Positions 18,926-27,452 of a DNA stretch of 64,000 bases are shown in pieces (the stretch's first letter is position 1; each line of letters opens with the position of its first letter). Origin of the DNA: Caballeronia sp. TF1N1 (GTDB taxonomy: Bacteria; Pseudomonadota; Gammaproteobacteria; Burkholderiales; Burkholderiaceae); contig NZ_CP084627.1 of NCBI RefSeq assembly GCF_022878925.1, positions 434,001-498,000 on the forward strand, read 5' to 3'. The notes under the pieces were generated by a model that worked only from the letters and a program-made list of their open reading frames with translations, was not told the origin of the DNA and did not search any database. The translations under genes were made by a program, and so were the position numbers.

Positions 18926-20425
18926 ATGAAAACGCAGTTCAGTTCGAGATCGACGCCGATGCTGCCCACCGCGGCGAGCCTGCTCGCGCTCGTGTGCGCG
19001 GCATTCGGCCTGACGCCGCTCGCGCATGCCGCCGGCGCTCAGGTGATCAACGTCGCGGCTCGTCCGGGCGCAGGTGCCGTGCCGTCTAAAGGTGCCGTTA
19101 CCGCCGAGGCAAGCCAGGGCGTACTCGCACTCGATGCAGGCAAAGGCTCGATGCTTCATCTGCCCGAGGACGCCGTTTCGGTGTTCGTGGCCGACCCGAG
19201 CGTCGCGGATGTGCAGGTGCCGTCGCCGCGCGCGGTCTTCGTGCTCGGCAAGAAGGCCGGTTCCACCACGGTCTACGCGCTCGGCGCGAACAACAAGCCG
19301 ATCTTTCAGAAGACCGTTGTCGTGACGCGCGACATGGTCGCGTTGCGCGCCATGCTGAAGGCGCGCTTTCCCAACACGAATATCGATGTGAACGGCATAC
19401 AGGGCTCGCTCATTCTGACGGGCCAGGCACAGAATCCCGCCGAGGCGGATACGGTCGTGCAGGCCATCACGCCGATGCTCGCGGACAAGGAAGTGCTCGT
19501 CAATCGCATGACCATCGACAAGCCCTTGCAGATTCAACTGCGGGTGCGGATCACGGAAGTGGACCGCAACGTGACGCAGCAGTGGGGCATCAACTGGCAG
19601 GCTATCGGCAGCGCGGCCGGCAACTGGTATAGCGGCATCTTCAGCGGCCGTCAGATCTACAACTACAACCAGCCCATCACGACTTCGTCGGGCTCGGTGA
19701 CCTATCCGCTCAATCTCGCGACCAACAACGCTTACTCGCTGTTCGGCGGGTTCCGGACGGCCAACACCGATATCCGCGCGCTTGTCGATGCGCTGAATCA
19801 GGAAGGCCTGCTCACGGTGCTCGCCGAGCCCAATCTCGTCGCGCTTTCGGGCCAGACGGCGAGCTTCCTCGCGGGCGGCGAGTTTCCGATTCCGGTGTCG
19901 CAGATCAACGGCGCGATCACGGTCGAATTCAAGCAGTTCGGCGTCAAGCTCGACTTCACGCCGACCGTGCTCAACGACCGCCGCATCAGCCTGAAAGTGC
20001 GGCCGGAAGTCAGCCAGATCGACACGACGGCGAGCGTGACGACCAACGGCGTGACCGTGCCGGGCCTTTCGGTGCGCCGCGCGGATACCACCGTCGAACT
20101 GGCGAGCGGTCAGAGCTTCGCCATTGGCGGGCTGCTCCAGAGCAATACGACCGACCTCGTATCGCAAGTACCCGGCATCGGCTCGATCCCTGTGCTCGGC
20201 AAGCTGTTTTCCTCGTCGAACTACCAGAACAACAAGACCGAGCTCGTGATCATGGTGACGCCGTATATCGTCGAGCCGACCGATCCGGCCAAGCTGCGCA
20301 CACCGATCGAGTCGCTGGTGTCGCCGAGCGGCGACATCGAATATGGTTTCGCCCGAATGTTTGGGGGCACCGAATCGGCACCGGGAAACCCTCGTCTCGT
20401 CGGCGCGGCCGGCTACGTCTATTGA
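18926..20425 (+). CDS. cpaC: outer-membrane secretin CpaC/RcpA
   Basis: A 499-residue secretin. A signal peptide of about 36 residues ends LAHA. Next come the pilus-formation N-terminal domain (DAVSVFVADPSVADVQVPS, KKAGSTTVYALG), a BON-type domain (NIDVNGIQGSLILTGQA) and the secretin core ending VPGIGSIPVLGKLFSS and TELVIMVTPYIV, the conserved secretin signature. It forms the outer-membrane channel for the pilus. AAGGAAA precedes the ATG. Confidence 0.94.
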   Translation: MKTQFSSRSTPMLPTAASLLALVCAAFGLTPLAHAAGAQVINVAARPGAGAVPSKGAVTAEASQGVLALDAGKGSMLHLPEDAVSVFVADPSVADVQVPSPRAVFVLGKKAGSTTVYALGANNKPIFQKTVVVTRDMVALRAMLKARFPNTNIDVNGIQGSLILTGQAQNPAEADTVVQAITPMLADKEVLVNRMTIDKPLQIQLRVRITEVDRNVTQQWGINWQAIGSAAGNWYSGIFSGRQIYNYNQPITTSSGSVTYPLNLATNNAYSLFGGFRTANTDIRALVDALNQEGLLTVLAEPNLVALSGQTASFLAGGEFPIPVSQINGAITVEFKQFGVKLDFTPTVLNDRRISLKVRPEVSQIDTTASVTTNGVTVPGLSVRRADTTVELASGQSFAIGGLLQSNTTDLVSQVPGIGSIPVLGKLFSSSNYQNNKTELVIMVTPYIVEPTDPAKLRTPIESLVSPSGDIEYGFARMFGGTESAPGNPRLVGAAGYVY

Positions 20426-20435
20426 GCCTGATGCC

Positions 20436-20816
20436 ATGAACCACGCACGTTTCATTTCGCTCTTCACCGCCTGCTCGCTCGCTTTGCCGCTTGCTGGCTG
20501 CTTCATCAAGCCGCCCGTGAGCATGCCCGATTCACGCGTCATTGGTTACGACGGCAACGCTGCCGTGCCGCCCGACTGCGAGAAGCTCACGCGCGCCTCG
20601 CTGTTGTTCGATTCCGGCGTGCGACGCCCGTCGATGCAATGGGGCTGTGCCACCTACACCAACCTCGCGGCGCAGGTCGCGAACCCGCAAGACCTCGTGA
20701 ATCCGCAGACGCTCGGCCCCGCCGATGCCGCGGTCGCCGCGAGCGCCGTGCATCGCTATGAGACGGGTCAAGTGATTCCGCTCGACACCACGACGACTAC
20801 GCGCAACGGCAAGTAA
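20436..20816 (+). CDS. CpaD-like pilus assembly lipoprotein
   Basis: A 126-residue lipoprotein: MNHARFISLFTACSLALPLAGC ends in an LAGC lipobox, then a short mature part with two further cysteines (PPDCEKL, QWGCATYTNLAAQV). NLAAQVANPQDLVNPQTLGP is the segment conserved in CpaD proteins. The ATG at 20436 follows cpaC by 10 bases and was chosen because it gives the signal sequence. CpaD-like lipoproteins help secretin placement in the outer membrane. Confidence 0.82.
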   Translation: MNHARFISLFTACSLALPLAGCFIKPPVSMPDSRVIGYDGNAAVPPDCEKLTRASLLFDSGVRRPSMQWGCATYTNLAAQVANPQDLVNPQTLGPADAAVAASAVHRYETGQVIPLDTTTTTRNGK

Positions 20817-20840
20817 GCGCGCCTTCGAGACACCGACGCC

Positions 20841-22061
20841 ATGAGCACCACTGAATTCTCGTTGATCAAAGGCAAGTCCGCCGTGCGGGCCGCGGACTTC
20901 ATCGCCTTCGTCGCCGACCGCCAGACCGAGCAGGTTCTGAAAGCCTTCGTGCTGGAGCAGGCGATGCCGCACGCGCATATCGCGGTGGGCAGTATCGACG
21001 AAGCCATCTCGCATGTCACCAAGCTCGAGCGTTCGCCGCAGTTTCTGCTGGTTGATTTGCACGACTCGGCGATGCCTCTGTCCGACCTCGGCCGGCTTGC
21101 CGAAGTGTGCGAGCCTTCGGTGCAGGTGATCGGCATTGGCGAGCGCAACGACGTCGGCCTGTTCCGCAGCCTGCTCAAGATCGGCGTGCATGACTATCTC
21201 GTCAAGCCGCTGACGGTGGAGTTGCTCAAGCGCACCGTCAACACCGCCGACGGCAAGGTGACGCCGGTGACGCTCACGCGCACGGGCAAGACCATTGCGT
21301 TCGCGGGCACGCGCGGCGGCGTCGGCGTGACGACGCTCGCGCTCAATCTTGCGCGACATCTGGCAGACACCACGCATCGGCGGGTCGCGTATGTCGATCT
21401 GAACCTGACGGGCGGCGCCGCCAACTGCATGCTCGGCACGCAGAGCAACAATGGTCTTTCGGACGTGCTGGAAAACGCGCATCGTCTCGATCCCCAATAC
21501 GTCGAGCGCACGCTGATGGCGAACGGCAGCCGTCTGTTCATGCTCACCGCGGATATCGACTACGGCGCCGAGCCGCCGTACAAGCCCGGTGCGCTCGCCC
21601 GCGTGATCGAACTGCTGTGCGACAGCTTTCACTATGTGATCATCGATATCGGCAATCCGAGCGCGCCGTTGTCGCAGGAAGCGTTGAACCATGCGTCCCG
21701 CGCGTATCTCGTGACCGACCGTTCCGTGCATTCGACGCGCGAGTCGATCCGCCTTTTGCGTTACATCGAGAATCGCGACAACAATCCGCCGACCTCGATT
21801 CTGCTCAATAACCCGAGTGCGGTGAGTGCGGGCAAGGTGCAGCCGAACGACTTCATGTCGGCGGTGGGCCGCTCCGTTCTGCATGAGATCCAATTCGAAG
21901 CCAAGGCGCTCGCCACCGCCGAAAACCTTGGCGAAGCGCCCAAAGATAAGACGCCGAACGGGTTCAATCAGGCTATTACGCGTATTGCGAGCGATCTCAC
22001 CGGCCAGCAAGCTGCCGCCGGGCGCTCGTTGCTGCGCAAGTTCAGTCTGAGGAGAGGCTGA
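20841..22061 (+). CDS. cpaE: pilus assembly/localization ATPase CpaE/TadZ
   Basis: A 406-residue protein with an atypical receiver-like N-terminal domain (FLLVDLHDSAMPLSDLGRL, IGVHDYLVKPLTVELLKR) and a MinD/ParA-type ATPase domain from about residue 148. The P-loop reads GTRGGVGVTT, without the usual lysine, a variation seen in TadZ proteins. The family positions the Tad machine at the cell pole. Its TGA shares one base with the cpaF ATG, so the two are translationally coupled. Confidence 0.92.
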   Translation: MSTTEFSLIKGKSAVRAADFIAFVADRQTEQVLKAFVLEQAMPHAHIAVGSIDEAISHVTKLERSPQFLLVDLHDSAMPLSDLGRLAEVCEPSVQVIGIGERNDVGLFRSLLKIGVHDYLVKPLTVELLKRTVNTADGKVTPVTLTRTGKTIAFAGTRGGVGVTTLALNLARHLADTTHRRVAYVDLNLTGGAANCMLGTQSNNGLSDVLENAHRLDPQYVERTLMANGSRLFMLTADIDYGAEPPYKPGALARVIELLCDSFHYVIIDIGNPSAPLSQEALNHASRAYLVTDRSVHSTRESIRLLRYIENRDNNPPTSILLNNPSAVSAGKVQPNDFMSAVGRSVLHEIQFEAKALATAENLGEAPKDKTPNGFNQAITRIASDLTGQQAAAGRSLLRKFSLRRG

Positions 22062-23470
22062 TGTTCGGGCAGAAGCAGGCATCCCGGGCGACGCATTCTG
22101 CATTTGCACCGGCTCAAGAAGGAGCATCCGACCAGGCGAGTATTGCCGAGCCGGCCATTCCGGTGGCGGACGCGCCCGCGCGCTTGCACGTGGCGGAGAG
22201 CAGCGAATCGCTGGTGCGCTCGGATCTGTTCAAGGTGATTCGCGCAGGCGTGTTCGGTTCGATGAACGCATCGGTGGTGGTCGGCAAGACGCGCGAGCAG
22301 ATGAAGCCGGGCATCGAGCAGCTCGTGATGGAGATAGCCGAGCGCGAAGGTCTCAACGTCACGATGTCCGAGCAGCAGCAGATCGTGGGCGAACTGCTCA
22401 ACGACATGTACGGCCTCGGGCCGATCGAGCCGCTGCTCGCCGACGAAAGCATCACCGACGTGCTGGTGAACGGTCCCGATCAGGTCTATGTGGAACGCCA
22501 CGGCCGTCTCGAACTCACGAACTGCAAGTTCCGCGACAACGCGCACGTGACCAACGTCGCGCAGCGGATAGCGGCGGGCGTGGGGCGGCGCGTCGACGAA
22601 AGCAGCCCGATGGTCGATGCGCGTCTCGCGGACGGCAGCCGGGTCAACGTCGTGCTCCCGCCGCTCGCGATTCATGGCGCGTCGATTTCCATTCGGAAGT
22701 TTTCGAAGCGCAACATCACGCTGCACCGCATGGCGCAGCAAGGCAACATGTCCCTCGCGATGGCAACCGTGCTCAAACTCGCGAGCACGTGCCGGCTCAA
22801 CGTCATTGTGTCGGGTGGTACGGGTTCGGGCAAGACGACGCTGCTCAACGCGTTGTCGCACTTCATCGGTCACGGCGAACGCACGGTGACGATCGAGGAC
22901 GCGGCGGAACTGCAACTGGTGCAGCCGCACGTCGTGAGCCTGGAAACGCGCCCCGAGAATGCCGAAGGTCTCGGCGCCGTGACGCAGCGCGACCTCGTGC
23001 GCAATGCGCTGCGGATGCGCCCGGACCGCATCATCCTCGGCGAAACGCGCGGCTCCGAAGCGTTCGACGTATTGCAGGCCATGAACACCGGCCACGACGG
23101 CTCGATGACCACCATCCACGCGAACACGCCGCGCGACGGCATCACGCGTCTGGAGAGCATGGTGATGATGGCAAACGGCAATCTGCCGCTCCTGTCCATT
23201 CGCCGCCAGATCGCGAGCGCGGTGCACCTGATCGTGCAGATCGAGCGGATGCGTGACGGCATGCGCCGCGTCACGCGCATCACCGAACTGGTGGGCATGG
23301 AAGGCGACGTGATCATCACGCAGGACTTGTTCACCTTCCGCTACGACGCAACCGCCTACAGCGAGGAAGTAAAGGGCGCGTACGAATCGGCGGCGGTGCG
23401 CCCGGCGTTCTCGCAGCGCGCTCAGTACTACGGTCTCGAAGATGCATTGCTCGAGGCGATGCAGCCATGA
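22061..23470 (+). CDS. cpaF: pilus assembly ATPase CpaF/TadA
   Basis: A 469-residue secretion ATPase of the type II/IV superfamily. Walker [13 protein letters not shown] (Lys258), Walker B-like [19 protein letters not shown] and the His-box region [18 protein letters not shown] are intact. It powers Flp extrusion and retraction from the cytoplasm with TadB and TadC. It overlaps cpaE by one base and tadB by four. Confidence 0.95.
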   Translation: MFGQKQASRATHSAFAPAQEGASDQASIAEPAIPVADAPARLHVAESSESLVRSDLFKVIRAGVFGSMNASVVVGKTREQMKPGIEQLVMEIAEREGLNVTMSEQQQIVGELLNDMYGLGPIEPLLADESITDVLVNGPDQVYVERHGRLELTNCKFRDNAHVTNVAQRIAAGVGRRVDESSPMVDARLADGSRVNVVLPPLAIHGASISIRKFSKRNITLHRMAQQGNMSLAMATVLKLASTCRLNVIVSGGTGSGKTTLLNALSHFIGHGERTVTIEDAAELQLVQPHVVSLETRPENAEGLGAVTQRDLVRNALRMRPDRIILGETRGSEAFDVLQAMNTGHDGSMTTIHANTPRDGITRLESMVMMANGNLPLLSIRRQIASAVHLIVQIERMRDGMRRVTRITELVGMEGDVIITQDLFTFRYDATAYSEEVKGAYESAAVRPAFSQRAQYYGLEDALLEAMQP

Positions 23471-24441
23471 ACACGATCAACCTCGTCACGATCTGCGCGT
23501 TCGTCATTGCAATTCTCGGCGGCATGATGTTTTTCATCGTGCAGGACATGCGAAATAACCAGCCGCATGCGCGCATTCGCACGCGCATGCGCGAATCGTT
23601 CGAGATGCACGGTTCGCCCGAGAAGAACGCAAGCAAGAACGAGATCAATCTGTTCAAGGTCAAGAAGCAGGAGAGCGTGTACTCGCGCTTTCTCGGGCCC
23701 AAGGTGTCGCGCCTGAAAACGGTGGCGGGGAAGAACGGCATGCGAATCGTGATCGTCGCGGCGATTCTCGGCGAGCTGCTCGCCATCGGCATGGTGGACA
23801 TCATGCCGCTGCCGAGTTTCGTCCAGCCGCTTCTGATCGTCTTCCTGCCGGTCTTCACGCTGGTCAAGGCGTACAACTTTCTCGTGGAGCGCTTTCGCCG
23901 CCGTTTTCTCAACGGCTTCCCGGAACTGATCGATCTGATCGTGCGCGCGGTGCGTGCGGGCGTGCCGGTCACGCACGTCATCACCACGGCAGCCGACGAA
24001 TGCGCCGAGCCGCTCAGGAGCGAGTTCAGGATCATGAGCGATTCCCTGCAAGTGGGTCTAGACCTCGAGGAAGTGCTGACGGTGGCGGTCAAGCGGATCG
24101 AGATCGCGGACTTCTCTTTTTTCTGCGTGTGTTTGCTCCTGCAGCGGGAAACCGGCGGTCAGCTCGGCGAGACGCTCGAAAACCTGGCGAATATCGTGCG
24201 CACGCGCCGCGAGATTCGCGTCAAGACCAAAGCGCTCACAGGCGAGGCGCGCATCACCACCAAGATTCTGGCGGCGGTGCCGGCTTGCATTATCGGCAGC
24301 CTGTACTTCCTCAACCGCGACTACATGAAGGTGCTCACCAACACCGACAGCGGCAGCAAGCTCCTGACCTTCGCCGTGATCTCGATCGTCATGGGACTCA
24401 TGGTCATCAACAAGATTTCGAAGCTGGATACCTCGCGATGA
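23467..24441 (+). CDS. tadB: inner-membrane platform protein TadB
   Basis: A 324-residue T2SSF-domain protein with an N-terminal membrane segment, a pair of helices near residues 95-135, the GspF-like domain (FPELIDLIVRAVRAGVPVTH, ADFSFFCVCLLLQRETGGQL) and two C-terminal helices. With TadC it forms the platform that CpaF drives. ATGA overlaps link it to cpaF upstream and tadC downstream. Confidence 0.93.
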   Translation: MNTINLVTICAFVIAILGGMMFFIVQDMRNNQPHARIRTRMRESFEMHGSPEKNASKNEINLFKVKKQESVYSRFLGPKVSRLKTVAGKNGMRIVIVAAILGELLAIGMVDIMPLPSFVQPLLIVFLPVFTLVKAYNFLVERFRRRFLNGFPELIDLIVRAVRAGVPVTHVITTAADECAEPLRSEFRIMSDSLQVGLDLEEVLTVAVKRIEIADFSFFCVCLLLQRETGGQLGETLENLANIVRTRREIRVKTKALTGEARITTKILAAVPACIIGSLYFLNRDYMKVLTNTDSGSKLLTFAVISIVMGLMVINKISKLDTSR

Positions 24442-25397
24442 ACCCGGAACAGATCCAGACGCTCATCAACCTGCTGATGCTGATTGCGCTCTTTGCCGGG
24501 CTCGCGGGTTGGTGGCTGACGCGCCATGGCGGCCAGCGCGGCCGCATTGCGGAGCGCACGCGGCTCGCGGCGCATGCCGAGCGCATCGACCTCGCTACCG
24601 GCAACGACGACGAACTCAACTTTCGCGCGCGCGTGATGCGCCGTCTCGCGCGCATTGGCGACAAGCTGCCGCTCTTCGACGCCAAGTATCGCCTGAAGCT
24701 GCGCAAGGAACTGATCAGAAGCGGTTATCGCAGCAATCTCGCCGTCTCGGTTCTGCTGGCGTCGAAATTCTGCGTGGGGCTCATCTGCGCGACGCTCACG
24801 GTCATGCTGGGCTCGCATATTCCGATGATCGGCGCGTATCCCGCGGTGCGCGGCGCGGCGATGCTGATGGTGTTCATCGTCGGCATGATCGTTCCGGAAT
24901 ATCTGCTGAATTTCGTGGGTGCTCGCCGCCGCAGGGCGATGGCCGCCTCGCTGCCCGACGCGCTCGACTTGCTCGTGATCTGCACCAACGCGGGCAATAG
25001 TCTCGGCGTGTCGATCCGTCGCGTGGCCGACGAACTCGCAAGCATCTGCCCGCCGCTTTCCGACGAATTTTCCCTTACCGCCGACGAACTGAAGCTTTCT
25101 GGCGACAGCACGCGCGCGTTGAACGGGCTCGCGGAGCGCATCGATCTGCCTTCGATCCGCGCGCTCATTTCCACCCTCACTCAGTCGATGCGCTACGGCA
25201 CGCCGATCACGCAGGCGCTGCGCACGTTGTCGCGTACCGAGCGTCTGCAGCACATCGTCTCGCTGGAAGAAAAGGCCGCAAAGCTCGCCCCCAAGATGGT
25301 CGTGCCGATGATGCTGTTCATTCTCCCGGCCATTGTCGTGATTGCCGCGGGGCCGGCCGTGCTCCAACTACTGGACGTTATCGCCAAAACCAAATGA
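24438..25397 (+). CDS. tadC: inner-membrane platform protein TadC
   Basis: A 319-residue T2SSF-domain protein paralogous to TadB. A first helix (LLMLIALFAGLAGWWL), a helix pair at about 100-160, LPDALDLLVICTNAGNSLGV and the C-terminal helix FILPAIVVIAAGPAVLQL are visible. The ATG at 24438 overlaps the tadB stop by four bases, which decides the start against a longer out-of-register reading. Partner of TadB under CpaF. Confidence 0.93.
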   Translation: MNPEQIQTLINLLMLIALFAGLAGWWLTRHGGQRGRIAERTRLAAHAERIDLATGNDDELNFRARVMRRLARIGDKLPLFDAKYRLKLRKELIRSGYRSNLAVSVLLASKFCVGLICATLTVMLGSHIPMIGAYPAVRGAAMLMVFIVGMIVPEYLLNFVGARRRRAMAASLPDALDLLVICTNAGNSLGVSIRRVADELASICPPLSDEFSLTADELKLSGDSTRALNGLAERIDLPSIRALISTLTQSMRYGTPITQALRTLSRTERLQHIVSLEEKAAKLAPKMVVPMMLFILPAIVVIAAGPAVLQLLDVIAKTK

Positions 25398-26290
25398 AGA
25401 CCGACTTCTATCTTCGCCGCCTTCCCGTGCTTGCCGGCGCGGTGCTCATCGCGCTCGTCGCGAGCGGTTGCACGACCACTGCCACGACCTCGCATCAGGT
25501 GTCCGGCATGCGCTCCGTGTCGCAAGACGGCGCTCCCGGTGCGATGAGCGAATTGCGTATCGCCGAATCCGCGCTCGAGTCCGGCAACATGGACATGGCG
25601 ACCACGATCTACGAAAAGATTCTGCGGGCGAACCCGCGTTCGGTCGAAGCCATGACCGGCCTTGGCAACACGCTCTACTCGGTGGGCGACTTTACGCGCG
25701 CCGGCGTCTACTACAGCAAGGCGGCAGCCATCGACGGAAACGCCCCCGCGCCGCTCATCGGCATGGCGCGCGTGGCGATTCATCAGCGCCGTTTCGACGA
25801 CGCCATCGCGACGTATCGGCATGTGCTCGCCGAAAGCCCGGACGATCCGCTTGCGGCCGCCGGTCTCGGCGCCGCGTACGACATGAAGGGCGACCACGCG
25901 ACGGCGCAAGCCGTGCTGCGCGATGCGCTCAAGCGCAATCCCGGCGATACCTCGCTTTCCGTGAACCTGGGCACGTCGCTCATCATGGCGGGCAAGCCGC
26001 GCGATGGCGCGAACGTGCTGCTCGACGTGACGCGCTTTCCCGCCGCGCCGCCGCAAGCCCGCCAGGATCTCGCGCTTGCTTACGGTCTGCTCGGCAACGA
26101 TGACGCCGCCGCCGAAATCCTGAGCCGCGATTTGCCGAAGGCGTCGGTGCAGGACAACCTGCGCTTCTACGAACTGCAGCGCCAGCGTATCGGCACTTCG
26201 GGCGCGTCGGGCGCGTCGGCCACCAGCGGCTCCAACGCAAGCGTGGCGCCCGTCGCTGCGCCGGCGGTGGCCGCCGTGAGCCTCAGGTGA
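25394..26290 (+). CDS. tadD: TPR lipoprotein TadD
   Basis: A 298-residue lipoprotein: signal sequence with lipobox VASGC at about residue 30, then TPR repeats (AMTGLGNTLYSVGDFTRAGV, PLIGMARVAIHQRRFDDAIA, AAGLGAAYDMKGDHATAQAV) and an Ala/Ser-rich tail. TadD is needed for secretin assembly in Tad systems, like the PilF/PilW pilotins. Overlaps tadC and tadE by four bases each. Confidence 0.9.
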   Translation: MKTDFYLRRLPVLAGAVLIALVASGCTTTATTSHQVSGMRSVSQDGAPGAMSELRIAESALESGNMDMATTIYEKILRANPRSVEAMTGLGNTLYSVGDFTRAGVYYSKAAAIDGNAPAPLIGMARVAIHQRRFDDAIATYRHVLAESPDDPLAAAGLGAAYDMKGDHATAQAVLRDALKRNPGDTSLSVNLGTSLIMAGKPRDGANVLLDVTRFPAAPPQARQDLALAYGLLGNDDAAAEILSRDLPKASVQDNLRFYELQRQRIGTSGASGASATSGSNASVAPVAAPAVAAVSLR

Positions 26291-26778
26291 GCGCCGTGCT
26301 TCATGCCCGGGCACACCGCAACGTGTCGCGCTTCTTGCGCGATGACGGCGGCAGCTCGCTGATCGAGTTCGCGATACTCGCGCCGCTCTCGTTCATCCTC
26401 ATTCTGGCGACGATCGAATTCGGTCTCGACATGATGGTGGACGCCACCGTGCAGATCGCCGCGCAGCAAGCGTCGCGCGCCGGGCTCACGACCAGCGCGC
26501 CGGCGAGCGGAACGCGCGATCAGCAGGCGCAGAACCTCATCAACAACATGCTCGGCGGCTGGACCAACATCGGCGCGACGATAACGATCAATACGCTGAC
26601 CTACGGGACTTACAGCAACGTGGGCACGAGCAACTACCAGAGCAGCATGGGCAATTTCGGCGATGTCGTGTCCTACAACATCACCTTGACCATGCCGCCC
26701 ATCACCGGCATTCCCCGTATCTTCGGCGTCAACCAGTTGACGTTCCAGCGCAATTACATCGTGCAGAACGAAAAATGA
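26287..26778 (+). CDS. tadE: TadE-like minor pilin
   Basis: A 163-residue pseudopilin. The N-terminal block DDGGSSLIEFAILAPLSFILI has the TadE pattern (Gly, then a hydrophobic helix with Glu at mature position 5) for prepilin peptidase processing. The rest is a polar periplasmic domain ending FGVNQLTFQRNYIVQNEK. The GTG start at 26287 overlaps the tadD TGA by four bases. Confidence 0.87.
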   Translation: MSAVLHARAHRNVSRFLRDDGGSSLIEFAILAPLSFILILATIEFGLDMMVDATVQIAAQQASRAGLTTSAPASGTRDQQAQNLINNMLGGWTNIGATITINTLTYGTYSNVGTSNYQSSMGNFGDVVSYNITLTMPPITGIPRIFGVNQLTFQRNYIVQNEK

Positions 26779-27452
26779 CCCACGCTCGCTCATCCGCTTC
26801 CGGGGCCGCCAGCGCGTCGCGCCGCCGCAGCTTTCTCTCCCGCCTGTGGCGCTCGAAGCGCGGCAGCGTCACGATAGAGTTCGTGATCATCTTCCCGTTG
26901 ATGGCGCTGATCCTGACCGGCTTCGTCGAAGCGTACATGTATCTGCGCGCGGTGAGCGTGCTGGAACATGCGACCTTCACACTCGCCGATTCGCTCGGTC
27001 AGATGCCGCGCGTCATCAACGACAATTCCACCAGCAACGCCAATAACCTCGGTTCGCTGTGGTCGGCGGCCACGCTGCTCGCCGCACCCAATACGATCAA
27101 CGGGCAGGGCGCGGTCATCATCACCTCGGTGTGCGACACCAATGCCACGACCTGCGTCTTGCCGCCGGGCAAGCCGGGGACGGATCCCGGCAAGGCCGTC
27201 GTTCACTGGCGCGCATCGGCGCCGTGGAACTTGTCGGGCCTGACGACCAAGGTGTCGAGCACCGCGCCGTTGCCGTCGACCTGGCCGTTTCGCGCGGGCG
27301 ACTCGGCGATCATCGTCGAGATCTACTACCAGTTCAACCCGTTTGCCATGACCTCCGCATTCTGGAAGAACTCGGTCGGCACGCAGACGCTTTATCAACG
27401 CATCTACGTGCGCTCGCGAACCGGCCAGCCGCTCGACCTGGCGAGCTCCTGA
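26775..27452 (+). CDS. tadF: TadE/TadF-like minor pilin
   Basis: A 225-residue second TadE-family protein. WRSKRGSVTIEFVIIFPLMA gives the processing site and Glu5, preceded by a longer 30-residue basic leader. The external domain contains a cysteine pair (SVCDTNATTCVLPPG). It probably works with TadE in initiating or tipping the pilus. Start overlaps tadE by four bases; its stop shares one base with tadG. Confidence 0.85.
   Translation: MTHARSSASGAASASRRRSFLSRLWRSKRGSVTIEFVIIFPLMALILTGFVEAYMYLRAVSVLEHATFTLADSLGQMPRVINDNSTSNANNLGSLWSAATLLAAPNTINGQGAVIITSVCDTNATTCVLPPGKPGTDPGKAVVHWRASAPWNLSGLTTKVSSTAPLPSTWPFRAGDSAIIVEIYYQFNPFAMTSAFWKNSVGTQTLYQRIYVRSRTGQPLDLASS

Noticed and set aside
18878..20542. 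A 554-residue minus-strand frame opposite the secretin gene
   Set aside because: Antisense shadow; the secretin has signal peptide, ribosome binding site and a canonical C-terminal signature.
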